Below are positions 19,304-28,300 of a stretch of 64,000 nucleotides of DNA, piece by piece. Under the pieces are notes generated by a model. The model did not search any database, was not told the DNA's origin, and worked only from the letters and a program-made list of their open reading frames with translations. The position numbers were made by a program, and so were the translations under genes. Each line of letters begins with the position of its first letter. The stretch's first letter is position 1. This DNA is from Maribacter aquivivus. GTDB lineage: Bacteria > Bacteroidota > Bacteroidia > Flavobacteriales > Flavobacteriaceae. Where the stretch lies: assembly GCF_900142175.1 (NCBI RefSeq), contig NZ_FQZX01000003.1, positions 97,766 to 161,765 on the forward strand. Direction: 5' to 3'.

Positions 19304-19700
19304 AATCGTTGTTGTTTGTTAGTTTAAATTAAATGTATTGAAATTGACTTTTTAATATTCTTAGTTGCAGTGTTTAAATGTTAAAAAAATCAAAATCAGG
19401 TATAATAATAGCACTTTTACTTCAATTACCGATAAATCATTAATGATTTTTTACAAGCTCCATAAAACCATTTTAGCCTATTGTTATTGTAATAATCTGT
19501 ATTAATAGGCGTAATTATTGGGATATCAATAATTTAGCTCTTGTTAAATTTGGAATTTAACACGTTAAATTTTTAACATTTTCAATTTAATATGTCGATA
19601 AAAATTACGTTAAATGGTAATCTATAACGTTGTAGTTTTTGTTTTTTTGATGTTTTGAATTGTTGTTAAATTCAATTGATTTGAATTGATTTTTGATCTT
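19304..19700 (-). other. AT-rich leader region upstream of susC (pair 2) with GTTAAA palindromes
   Basis: The 397-base gap separates susC from the end of the methyltransferase gene. It holds two AT-rich inverted repeats at 19542-19562 and 19564-19577, plus further GTTAAA copies near 19380, 19611 and 19666. No TAnnTTTG promoter on the minus strand and no gene was recognised. Confidence 0.5.
19542..19577. repeat. Adjacent GTTAAA-type palindromes, candidate operator
   Basis: TGTTAAATT-TGG-AATTTAACA (19542-19562, 9-bp arms) is followed one base later by GTTAAA-TT-TTTAAC (19564-19577, 6-bp arms). The composition is AT-rich, so chance similarity is possible. They sit about 240 bases before the susC start and about 125 bases after the methyltransferase gene. 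Confidence 0.35.
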
Positions 19701-20891
19701 CTAATGATCTTGAAAGATCTGTAAACACGAAATTATGATCAAATTTTCCTCTAAATCTGTAGTGCAAAAAAGGTAGATTTCTCCACCATCTTTAATTCCC
19801 AATTTTTTTCTAATTTTTAGTACGGAATCTGGGAAATTTCTTGTGGTAATATTTGCCTTGATTAAACCTTCTTTTTTTAATGATTTTTTAGAATAATCAT
19901 AAACGCCTTTTACTTCAAATATCCGGCCAGGAAATGGAATTAATTCTTTTGAAGTATAGAGATGTGAATTTGCATGTATTTTAAAAAGATTATAATTTTT
20001 GGCTATGCTTTTAAATGCACCAGATTTTAAAATCGCTGCATTTGGTTCATAGACGTAATTAAGTGGTTTTGAATATTGCGAGTCAGTAATCTGCTCTTCA
20101 CTTAAATGAAATTGAAATTCTTGTAATGTCTTTGCTTTATAATTTAATGTTTTGATCAATGGCTCTTCTTTATAATCTTTCTCAATTAACCAAAGAATTT
20201 CTTTTACATCATTATTTATGGCCACAATATGAATTTCTTTTACATGTATCAGTTCTTTCAATCCGCTTTTAAGGTCCAATAATGGTCCGGTTTTAATAAG
20301 TAGGTTTGAGGCCTTTGATAGTAAAAGGTCCATATTACTGACAACATTTGGTTCGCAGTCAAATAAGTAATAGACTTTTTTGTTGTCCTTATCTCTTCTT
20401 GAAGGGTCAATATATATCCAATCAATAGGGTTATTAGTTTTTTTAAGGAATTCTAGACCATCAGCCGCTATACATTCTATATTCGCGGCATTGAGTTGCT
20501 TAAAATTATGCTGAGCAATTTTAGATAAGTCTTCATTTTTATCAATATGAACTACATGTTTCATTTTCTTACTAAAAGCAAATGAATCTACGCCGAAACC
20601 AGCGGTTAAATCAATAATAGAAGTGCCATGAACTAATGTGGCTTTATAATTGGCTGTAATTTCTGAAGATGTTTGCGAAAGATTTAATTTGTTAGGGTAA
20701 TAGATATTATCTGTATTGAACCAAGTAGGTAATTTCGTTATTGCTTTTAATTTCGATTCTATTTGTTCAACTAGTTCTCTTGAAGAAACTTCAGGAAATC
20801 TTGATTTAGATAGAAGAATTTTATGAATATCAGTGTTTAAATTATCATTGATAAACTGTTGTACATCGTTAGCTAGTATTTTAGAATTCAC
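19701..20891 (-). CDS. Class I SAM-dependent methyltransferase with THUMP-like C-terminal domain
   Basis: The 396-residue protein carries a Rossmann methyltransferase core in its middle: the SAM-binding DLTAGFGVDSFAF, the acidic strand end VVHIDKNEDL and the DWIYIDPSRRD motif, which occupies the place of the catalytic D/NPPY motif. The C-terminal third (FPGRIFEVKGVYDYSKKSL through NITTRNFPDSVLKIRKKLGIKDGGEIYLF) matches the THUMP-like domain attached to such enzymes in Bacteroidota, suggesting RNA methylation. The substrate is unknown. The only available start is GTG 20891, six bases after the stop of the permease gene, so the two genes are probably coupled. Confidence 0.8.
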   Translation of the reverse strand: MNSKILANDVQQFINDNLNTDIHKILLSKSRFPEVSSRELVEQIESKLKAITKLPTWFNTDNIYYPNKLNLSQTSSEITANYKATLVHGTSIIDLTAGFGVDSFAFSKKMKHVVHIDKNEDLSKIAQHNFKQLNAANIECIAADGLEFLKKTNNPIDWIYIDPSRRDKDNKKVYYLFDCEPNVVSNMDLLLSKASNLLIKTGPLLDLKSGLKELIHVKEIHIVAINNDVKEILWLIEKDYKEEPLIKTLNYKAKTLQEFQFHLSEEQITDSQYSKPLNYVYEPNAAILKSGAFKSIAKNYNLFKIHANSHLYTSKELIPFPGRIFEVKGVYDYSKKSLKKEGLIKANITTRNFPDSVLKIRKKLGIKDGGEIYLFCTTDLEENLIIISCLQIFQDH

Positions 20892-20897
20892 AAATGC

Positions 20898-21998
20898 CTA
20901 AAGATTATGGGTCAAAGATTTTACTATTTGATTATCTGATAGAAACTCTTTCAGAATAACTTTAATAGCCGTGTAACCAGGTACGGCAACAATCATACCT
21001 ACAGTTCCAAATAATAATCCGGCAATGATAATAACCAAGAAAATTTCTAAGGGATGAGATTTTACACTATTTGAAAATATAAAAGGTTGTGAGAAAAAGT
21101 TGTCTACCAACTGGCCAATTAATAATCCTATAAATACATATCCTGTTTTTGGTAATATTACCTCACTAAAATCAGAGCCTAAGTTACTGGTCATAGTTAG
21201 TGTTAACATTATTACGCCACCAATTATTGGACCTATATATGGAATAATGTTGAACAGTGCGCAAAGAAAAGCGATCACTACAGCATTTTCAATACCCACG
21301 ATTAGTAAAACTATGGTGTAAATGACAAAGAGAATAAATATTTGAAGTAGCAAACCAACAAAGTATCGTGATAATAGTCCGTTGATTTTACCGATAGAAT
21401 TTGTTGTGCCTTTCTTTTTATCTACTGGAATAAATATCAATAAACCGTGCTCAAACAATTTACTGTCTTTTAAAAAGAAAAAGGATATAAAAAGAACGGA
21501 AAACAAGCCAATACTTGCTGTACTTAAAACATTTAAAAAGGAATTTAAAAAATTAGGTATAAAGCCAATGTCTAGACCTTGTAAAATATTTTTTTCTAAA
21601 CCAGCATCGTCAATAACATCTTCTACAATATGAGAAGAAAGCCCTAAGTAATTGGTGATTTGATGATATAATGTATTTAGGCTTGTCTGTAAATCATCAA
21701 TATCAAGTAAAGATAAATTTTTGCCTTGCTCAGATAATAAAGGAATAAATAAGGCAATAATGCCTACTAATAATCCAACCATTAAAAGCATAGTAATGAT
21801 TACCGCAAGTATATTAGGTAGTTTAAGACGCAATCTAAAAAAGCGTACTAAAGGGCTGCCAATTAAGGCGGTGACGGCTGCAATGGCTAAATAGGCTATA
21901 ACAGATTGTATCGTATATAGAAAATAAAGCAGAAGTGCGATGCCAATTAATACACCTATGGCTCTTAATATACCTTGTGATATGGTTTTTGCGGTCAT
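20898..21998 (-). CDS. AI-2E family transporter (PerM-like membrane protein)
   Basis: The 366-residue polytopic membrane protein has the hydrophobic layout of the AI-2E/PerM family: two or three N-terminal helices (IGVLIGIALLLYFLYTI onward), a soluble loop around residues 90-150 and four to five C-terminal helices including IPYIGPIIGG and LLFGTVGMIVAVPGYTAIKVI, a characteristic family segment. Family members export small molecules or sodium; the name does not prove autoinducer transport here. The start ATG 21998 lies three bases past the stop of the DUF4159 gene, so it is the middle gene of a three-gene operon. Confidence 0.85.
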   Translation of the reverse strand: MTAKTISQGILRAIGVLIGIALLLYFLYTIQSVIAYLAIAAVTALIGSPLVRFFRLRLKLPNILAVIITMLLMVGLLVGIIALFIPLLSEQGKNLSLLDIDDLQTSLNTLYHQITNYLGLSSHIVEDVIDDAGLEKNILQGLDIGFIPNFLNSFLNVLSTASIGLFSVLFISFFFLKDSKLFEHGLLIFIPVDKKKGTTNSIGKINGLLSRYFVGLLLQIFILFVIYTIVLLIVGIENAVVIAFLCALFNIIPYIGPIIGGVIMLTLTMTSNLGSDFSEVILPKTGYVFIGLLIGQLVDNFFSQPFIFSNSVKSHPLEIFLVIIIAGLLFGTVGMIVAVPGYTAIKVILKEFLSDNQIVKSLTHNL

Positions 21999-22001
21999 TG
22001 A

Positions 22002-22652
22002 TTAATTTTTAAAAACGTAGGTTATGATATTAGCACCCATTTGTAAAGCTTTTTCTCTAACCTCTTCGGTATCGTTATGTACTGTAGGATCTTCCCAACC
22101 ATCACCTAAATCTGATTCTGAAGTAAATAGCAAGACTATTCTATTGTTGCGTGATATGGCAAATGCTTGTGGTCGCTGCCCGTCATGTTCGTGTATTTTT
22201 GGTAATCCTTTTGGAAATGAATACTTGTTTGAAAAAATAGGATGTTCAGATCCCAGCTCCTCTAATTCTGTATTGGGAAAAAGTCTTTTAATTTCCCTGG
22301 TGATATAAGGTTTCATACCATAATTGTCATCAATATGTAAAAAACCACCAGACAAAAGATATGTTCTTAAGTTTTCTAGTTCTTCATCTGAAAACACCAC
22401 GTTGCCATGCCCCGTCATGTGTAAAAATGGGTACTGAAAAATAGAGCTGCTACCAACTTCTACAGTTTCAGGTTTACTGTCAATGGTTGTGTCGATATTA
22501 TTATTGCAGTATTTGATCAAGTTAGGTAAGGCAGTTGGGTTGGCATACCAATCGCCACCACCTTGATATTTTAAAATAGCTATTTTTTGAGATTTCATCT
22601 GAAATCCGCAGAACAGCATCGTAAAAGCAAGATATATTGTAAGTTTTTTCAT
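22002..22652 (-). CDS. DUF4159 domain-containing secreted protein
   Basis: The 216-residue protein has a signal peptide (MKKLTIYLAFTMLFCGFQMKSQ) and a single DUF4159 domain. Family-typical segments are YQGGGDWYANPTALPNLI, FLHMTGHGNVVFSDEELENLRTYL, GGFLHIDDNYG and LPKIHEHDGQ. The fold resembles a flavodoxin- or glutaminase-like alpha/beta domain, but no function is established. It is the first gene of an operon with the permease and the methyltransferase and is transcribed divergently from the DUF1223 gene, with 36 bases between starts. Confidence 0.85.
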   Translation of the reverse strand: MKKLTIYLAFTMLFCGFQMKSQKIAILKYQGGGDWYANPTALPNLIKYCNNNIDTTIDSKPETVEVGSSSIFQYPFLHMTGHGNVVFSDEELENLRTYLLSGGFLHIDDNYGMKPYITREIKRLFPNTELEELGSEHPIFSNKYSFPKGLPKIHEHDGQRPQAFAISRNNRIVLLFTSESDLGDGWEDPTVHNDTEEVREKALQMGANIITYVFKN

Positions 22653-22688
22653 TTTATTTCGAATAATAGAACATGTAATTATACTATT

Positions 22689-23480
22689 ATGTTTGATAAA
22701 AAAGTCATTATTATATTGTTTTTAGCAGTGGGATTTTCATTAACATCCTTTATTCGGTCTCAACCAAGTAAAGATAATAAAGTTGATGATGCTTTTTCTT
22801 TTAATACTATAGAAAATAAAGAGAATGGTGTAGTGGTTCTTGAACTATTTACGTCTCAAGGTTGCTCAAGCTGTCCGCCTGCAGATATATTGTTAGAAAA
22901 AGCAAAGAATGAGTACCCAGAAAATGTTTTTGCATTGAGTTATCATGTTGATTATTGGGACTATATAGGTTGGGCAGATCCTTTTAGTAATAAAAACTTC
23001 ACCGTTAAACAAAGTAAATATAATAGGAAGCTTGGTTATAGAGGTAATTACACTCCAGAATTAGTAGTGAATGGTAAGGAGCATTTGGTAGGATCAAATA
23101 GAGCTAAAGTAGAAAGCGCTATCAATAAATATGCAGCAAAGGCCTCACCTAACCGTTTGATGTCTCAGCAATTGGATAGAGTAGCTGACAAAGTGAATTT
23201 TAATTACAAAATCGAAGGGGCTACAAAAGGTAAAATAATACGTGCCGTTCTATTATTGAATGAAAGAACTACAGAAGTAAAAAGAGGAGAAAATAGTCAT
23301 AGAACATTGAAAAACTCAAATATAGTTGTGGCTGAGAAATACTTAGAGCTTGGGGATAATTCTGTTGTAGGTTCTATTACTATTCCTAAGATTGTCAAGA
23401 AAGATGAAAAGCTTATTTTGATGTTGTTGGTAGAAAATGATAATGCTGGGATTACGGGTGCTGTGAAAGCAGCAATATAA
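22689..23480 (+). CDS. DUF1223 thioredoxin-like secreted protein
   Basis: The 263-residue product has an N-terminal membrane or signal segment (KVIIILFLAVGFSLTSFIRSQ). A DUF1223 domain follows, recognised by VVVLELFTSQGCSSCPPAD with a thioredoxin-type CxxC, SYHVDYWDYIGWADPFS and YTPELVVNGKEHLVGS. The fold suggests an exported redox protein, but no reaction has been assigned. An in-frame extension back to 22587 would overlap the divergent DUF4159 gene and lacks a signal peptide, so ATG 22689 is used. It converges on rsmE with only two bases between the stops. Confidence 0.85.
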   Translation: MFDKKVIIILFLAVGFSLTSFIRSQPSKDNKVDDAFSFNTIENKENGVVVLELFTSQGCSSCPPADILLEKAKNEYPENVFALSYHVDYWDYIGWADPFSNKNFTVKQSKYNRKLGYRGNYTPELVVNGKEHLVGSNRAKVESAINKYAAKASPNRLMSQQLDRVADKVNFNYKIEGATKGKIIRAVLLLNERTTEVKRGENSHRTLKNSNIVVAEKYLELGDNSVVGSITIPKIVKKDEKLILMLLVENDNAGITGAVKAAI

Positions 23481-23482
23481 TA

Positions 23483-24190
23483 TTACCCATTGTTAATTGT
23501 CGCTACGATTGTGCAGGCAACAATTGCCGCTGTTTCTGTTCTTAATCTTGTTTTGCCCATAGCAACTGGTGCATAGCCTTTTTGCATTGCATTTTTAATT
23601 TCTTCTGGTGAAAAATCACCTTCTGGACCAATTAATATGGTAACGTTTTTATCTGCCGCAACTCTTCTTTTTAGTTCATGGCGTTCTGTGTCTTCGCAAT
23701 GCGCAATAAATTGAAGTTCAGATACAGGTTTCTCTAAAAATTCAGAGATGCTTATTGGTTGGTTTAATTTTGGTAAATATGTTTGTAGAGATTGCTTCAT
23801 GGCAGACTCTAATACGCGTTGCATACGTTCTAGTTTTAAGACTTTACGTTCTGATCTTTCACAAATTATAGGTGTTATTTCATCTACGCCTATTTCTGTA
23901 GCTTTTTCTAAAAACCACTCAAACCGATCATTCATTTTTGTAGGCGCTACTGCTATATGTAACCAATGAGATTTTGGATGTGTTTTTTTGGAAGATATAA
24001 GCTCAACCTCACATTTTTTTATATTATCGCTAATTATTTTAGCTTCAAATAAATAGCCACTGCCATTGGTGATCCATAATTTGTCGCCATTTTTTTTTCT
24101 CAAAACCTTAATGATATGTTTACTTTCATTACTGTCAAAAAAGAAAGTAGTGTCAATGTCTTTAATATCAGGATTGTAAAATAATTGCAT
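23483..24190 (-). CDS. rsmE: 16S rRNA (uracil1498-N3)-methyltransferase RsmE
   Basis: The 235-residue SPOUT-family enzyme methylates N3 of U1498 in the decoding region of 16S rRNA. A PUA-like N-terminal region (residues 1-70: KHIIKVLRKKNGDKLWITNGSG) precedes the knotted SPOUT domain with ATEIGVDEITPIICERSERK, the SAM-binding LIGPEGDFSPEEI and the family end GKTRLRTETAAIVACTIV. The length is normal for RsmE. It lies 17 bases downstream of tsaD on the same strand, a translation-related pair. Confidence 0.95.
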   Translation of the reverse strand: MQLFYNPDIKDIDTTFFFDSNESKHIIKVLRKKNGDKLWITNGSGYLFEAKIISDNIKKCEVELISSKKTHPKSHWLHIAVAPTKMNDRFEWFLEKATEIGVDEITPIICERSERKVLKLERMQRVLESAMKQSLQTYLPKLNQPISISEFLEKPVSELQFIAHCEDTERHELKRRVAADKNVTILIGPEGDFSPEEIKNAMQKGYAPVAMGKTRLRTETAAIVACTIVATINNG

Positions 24191-24207
24191 GTGGTTTATT
24201 TTATTGA

Positions 24208-25236
24208 CTATGATATAACGTATCTGGCTTTAGCCATAACATCTTGTTGAGAGAATTGTTCGTTCTTGTATTTCTGATATCCTACAATACCAATCATAGC
24301 AGCATTATCTGTACAGTATTCAAATTTGGGTATGTAGGTTTTCCATCCGTATTTTGTCTGGGCTTCTGTCAAAACTTTTCGAATACCCGAGTTTGCAGAC
24401 ACTCCGCCGCCAATTGCTATTTCTTTTATGCCAGTTTGCTTTACTGCTTTTTTCAGTTTTTTCATCAATATAGTGATAATGGTATACTGTATTGATGCGC
24501 AGATATCTTCTAGATTGTTCTTGATAAAATCTGGATTCTCTTTCGTTTGTCGCTGAATAAAATAGAGTATGTTAGTTTTTAATCCGCTAAAACTAAAGTC
24601 TAAATCTTTTACGTTTGGTATGGTGAATTCAAATTTATATGGATCACCTGTTGCTGCATATTTGTCAATTAAAGGTCCGCCAGGGTAGGGTAGTCCTAAA
24701 ATTTTCGCACTCTTGTCAAACGCTTCCCCAACGGCGTCATCTAAAGTTTGTCCAATAATCTTCATGTCAAAGAAATCGTTTACTTGAACAATCTGTGTAT
24801 GACCTCCACTTATAGTTAAGGCCAAAAACGGAAATGACGGCGCCTTCATAGTTTCGTCATCTATAAAATGAGCTAAAATATGGGCTTTCATGTGGTTAAC
24901 TTCAATAAGAGGTATCTGTAAACCTAATGATAAAGATTTTGCAAACGATGTGCCTACAAGTAAAGAGCCCATTAGTCCAGGTCCGCGTGTAAATGCTATG
25001 GCTGATAATTGTTTTTTATCGATATTTGCTTTGGCTATCGCTTGATGAACGACTGGTACTATATTTTGTTGATGTGCTCTTGATGCAAGTTCTGGTACAA
25101 CCCCTCCATATTCTTTATGAATAGCCTGGGTTGCGACAACATTACTGAGCACTTTATCGTTCATTAAAACTGCCGCAGAAGTGTCATCACAAGAAGATTC
25201 TATAGCAAGTATATAAATTGTATCGTGTTCCGACAT
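24208..25236 (-). CDS. tsaD: tRNA N6-adenosine threonylcarbamoyltransferase TsaD
   Basis: The 342-residue ASKHA-fold enzyme transfers the threonylcarbamoyl group to A37 of tRNAs that read ANN codons, with TsaB and TsaE as partners. Visible signatures are ILAIESSCDDTSAAV, the metal-binding NHMKAH (His115 and His119), ALTISGGHTQIV, KILGLPYPGGP and AIGGGVSANSGIR. ATG 25236 matches the normal TsaD start. An in-frame codon at 25272 would add twelve residues and overlap the divergent promoter. It is transcribed away from the tamB-like gene. Confidence 0.97.
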   Translation of the reverse strand: MSEHDTIYILAIESSCDDTSAAVLMNDKVLSNVVATQAIHKEYGGVVPELASRAHQQNIVPVVHQAIAKANIDKKQLSAIAFTRGPGLMGSLLVGTSFAKSLSLGLQIPLIEVNHMKAHILAHFIDDETMKAPSFPFLALTISGGHTQIVQVNDFFDMKIIGQTLDDAVGEAFDKSAKILGLPYPGGPLIDKYAATGDPYKFEFTIPNVKDLDFSFSGLKTNILYFIQRQTKENPDFIKNNLEDICASIQYTIITILMKKLKKAVKQTGIKEIAIGGGVSANSGIRKVLTEAQTKYGWKTYIPKFEYCTDNAAMIGIVGYQKYKNEQFSQQDVMAKARYVIS

Positions 25237-25258
25237 ATTTGGAATAAAATTTGAATAA

Positions 25259-25266
25259 CAAAGGTA
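25259..25266 (-). promoter_or_regulatory. Candidate -7 element for tsaD-rsmE
   Basis: On the minus strand TACCTTTG fits TAnnTTTG and would give a leader of about 16 bases before ATG 25236. A TTG lies 16 bases further upstream (25285-25283), slightly closer than the usual 19-21. Confidence 0.4.
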
Positions 25267-25301
25267 AAACATAAAGACCTATCAAAAAACTGAGAAAAAT
25301 A

Positions 25302-28300
25302 TTGGTTAGAACATTATTGGTGCTTGTGCTGATATGTGTTTTGGGTACTATCATTTTTTCATTGCCAGTGGTACAGACCTTACTGGCACAGTTTGCTACG
25401 AAAAAAATTAATGATCAATATGGTACGCATATCAATATTGAGCGCTTAAAAGTTTCATTAATTTCTTGGAATACCGGTTTGGAAGGTGTCTTTATCGAAG
25501 ACTACAAGCAAGACACTTTATTTTATGTCAATGAGCTTAAAACGTCCATTTTAAGCATAAATAATTTGGTGCAGGGAAACTTAGAGTTTGGAGATATTTC
25601 GGTTGATAAATTAAACTTTAAGTTAAGGACATATTTCGGAGAAACAAATACCAATTTAGAGGTTTTTGTAGATAAGCTTGATGATGGCAAACCTAGGGCG
25701 CCAGGTACGCCACCCTTTAGGCTTTCTTCATCGTATGTAGATATTGAAAATAGTAGGTTCAAGTATATTGATGAAAATTTAAATAATACCACTATATTAA
25801 ATTTTGATAGCCTTAATATCAGTGCAGCCGATTTTTTAATTTTAGGTCCAGAGGTTTCTACAGATATTCAAGAAATGTCCTTCTTTAGCAATAGAGGTTT
25901 AAAAGTTGAAAGGTTAGCCACAAATTTTAAGTATACGAAGCAACAAATGCGTTTCGATTCTTTGAAAATAAAAACACCCCTTTCTGCTTTAGATGGTAAT
26001 CTAGTATTTAACTATAATCGAGAAGATTTTAAAGATTTTTTAAATAAGGTAAATGTTGTTGCAGAATTTAAGGATTCTAATGTCGCTTTTGACGAGGTTA
26101 ATTTGCTATATAATGAATTTGGCAAAGGGAAAGAGGTAACCTTTAATGCTAATGTTAACGGAGTTTTAAATGACCTGAATACAGATAATCTTTTCTTATT
26201 TTCTGACGACACCGGTATACGTGGCGATTTTAATTTTAAAAACTTATTTAGTAAACAAAAACCATTCAGTTTAAATGCTGAAATGAAAAATGTCACTAGT
26301 AGTTATTACCAATTAAATGCTTTATTGCCCAATCTGATAGGTAAATCTTTGCCGTCCTCTTTTAGTAAATTAGGGCAATTTACTATTCGTGGTAATGCAT
26401 TTATCACCAATTCTTCCGTAGATGCAAAAGTGAACTTAAATACTGCTGTTGGTAGTAGCTATGCAGATATCGTTTTAAGTGATTTTAATAATATTGATAA
26501 TGCCACCTATAAAGGGTTCATCTCTTTAATTGATTTTGATTTAGGTGATTTTACTGAAAATAAAAATTTAGGTAAAACAACCTTAGATTTTAATGTTGAG
26601 GGTAAGGGTTTTGTTAAAGAGAAACTGAATACAGAGGTTATAGGTCAAATATATTCTATTGAATTTAATAACTATAATTATCAAGATTTACGAGTTTCGG
26701 GTTTAATTAAAGATCAATTGTTTGATGGTTCTTTAATTAGTAACGACGAGAATTTTAAATTTAACTTTAAGGGTCTTGCGAACGTTGCAGAGACTAGAAA
26801 TAATTTTAATTTTATAGCCTCGGTAGATTATGCAGATCTAAAGAAATTGAATATCATCAATGATAGCGTTTCTATTTTTAAAGGGAACGTTAGCATGGAT
26901 ATTACGGGGACTACCTTAGATAATATCGTTGGTGACATAAACTTTACACAAACGAGCTATCAAAATGTAAACGACACCTATTATTTTGAAGATTTTGCGG
27001 TGACCTCTAACTTTGGCGAAGATCGTGAACGAACAATCAATATAAATTCCCCAGATATTATTACCGGTTTTATGAAGGGTAATTTTAAAGTACGAGAATT
27101 GGGTAAACTTGTACAAAACTCTTTGGGTAGTATTTATACAAACTACAGACCTTTTCAAATTTCTGACGGTCAAAATCTTTCCTTCAACTTTAAAATATAT
27201 AATAAGATTGTAGATGTATTTTTTCCTGAAGTACGGTTCGATCCTAATACTTTTATAAAGGGTAATATTGTTGCAGATGAAGGTGATTTTAAATTAAATT
27301 TTGAATCTCCTAGTATTGAGGCGTTTGGTACAGCTGCAGACAATATCGAAGTTAGAATTGATAATAAGAATCCGCTCTTTAATACATTCGTTTCTGTGGG
27401 TGAGCTAGATACGCCGTATTATAATTTTAAAGATTTTAACCTTATTAATACAACATTAAAAGATACTTTATTCTTTAGGTCTGAATTCAAAGGAGGAAGC
27501 GATTTTGACGATTCTTATAACCTAAATTTTTACCACACGTTTAATAAAGACAATAAATCTGTTATTGGTCTTAAAACTTCTGATGTCAATTTTAAAGGCA
27601 ATAAATGGGTGTTAAACAAAGATGGCGATACAAAGAATAAAGTTATACTGAACAGGGCTTTAGATAGTATTACAATTCAAGAAATTGTAATGAACAATGA
27701 AGAAAAAGAACAAATACGGCTGAGAGGGCAGTTGGCAGATTCTACTTATAAAGATCTTCAGCTTCAGTTCAAAATTGTATCCTTGGATAAAATAACACCG
27801 GTAATTGATAGCCTAAAGCTGCAAGGAGAAGTTAATGGTACTTTAAACGTGCTTCAAAAAGATGGTATTTATTTACCATCATCTAACTTGAATATAGAAA
27901 AATTTGGAATTAACAATATACCCTTAGGAGATTTAGCAATTAATATTATTGGGAATAAAGATTTATCTGAGTTTCAGGTTAACTCTCAATTATCTGATAA
28001 TAATGTTGAAAAATTTAGTGTAGTAGGTAGTATAGAAAATAAGGGTGAGATACCAAAAGCAAACTTAATTGCCAATTTTAACAACTTTGGTTTAGAGCCA
28101 TTTAGCCCGTTAGGTGAGGGGGTAATTGATAATATACGGGGAGATATTGATGGTAGGGTAAAGATAGAGGGTAATGTAGATAACCCGAGTTTTAATGGTT
28201 TGCTGACTTTAGATAATGCAGGTATAGCAGTGCCTTATTTAAATGTAGATTATGGATTTGCCCCACGTTCAAGAGTACTACTTAAAGACCAGACTTTTGA

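Noticed and set aside
25523..26296. Two minus-strand frames inside the tamB-like gene
   Set aside because: They are low-complexity shadows of the sense frame, with no start context or recognisable domain.
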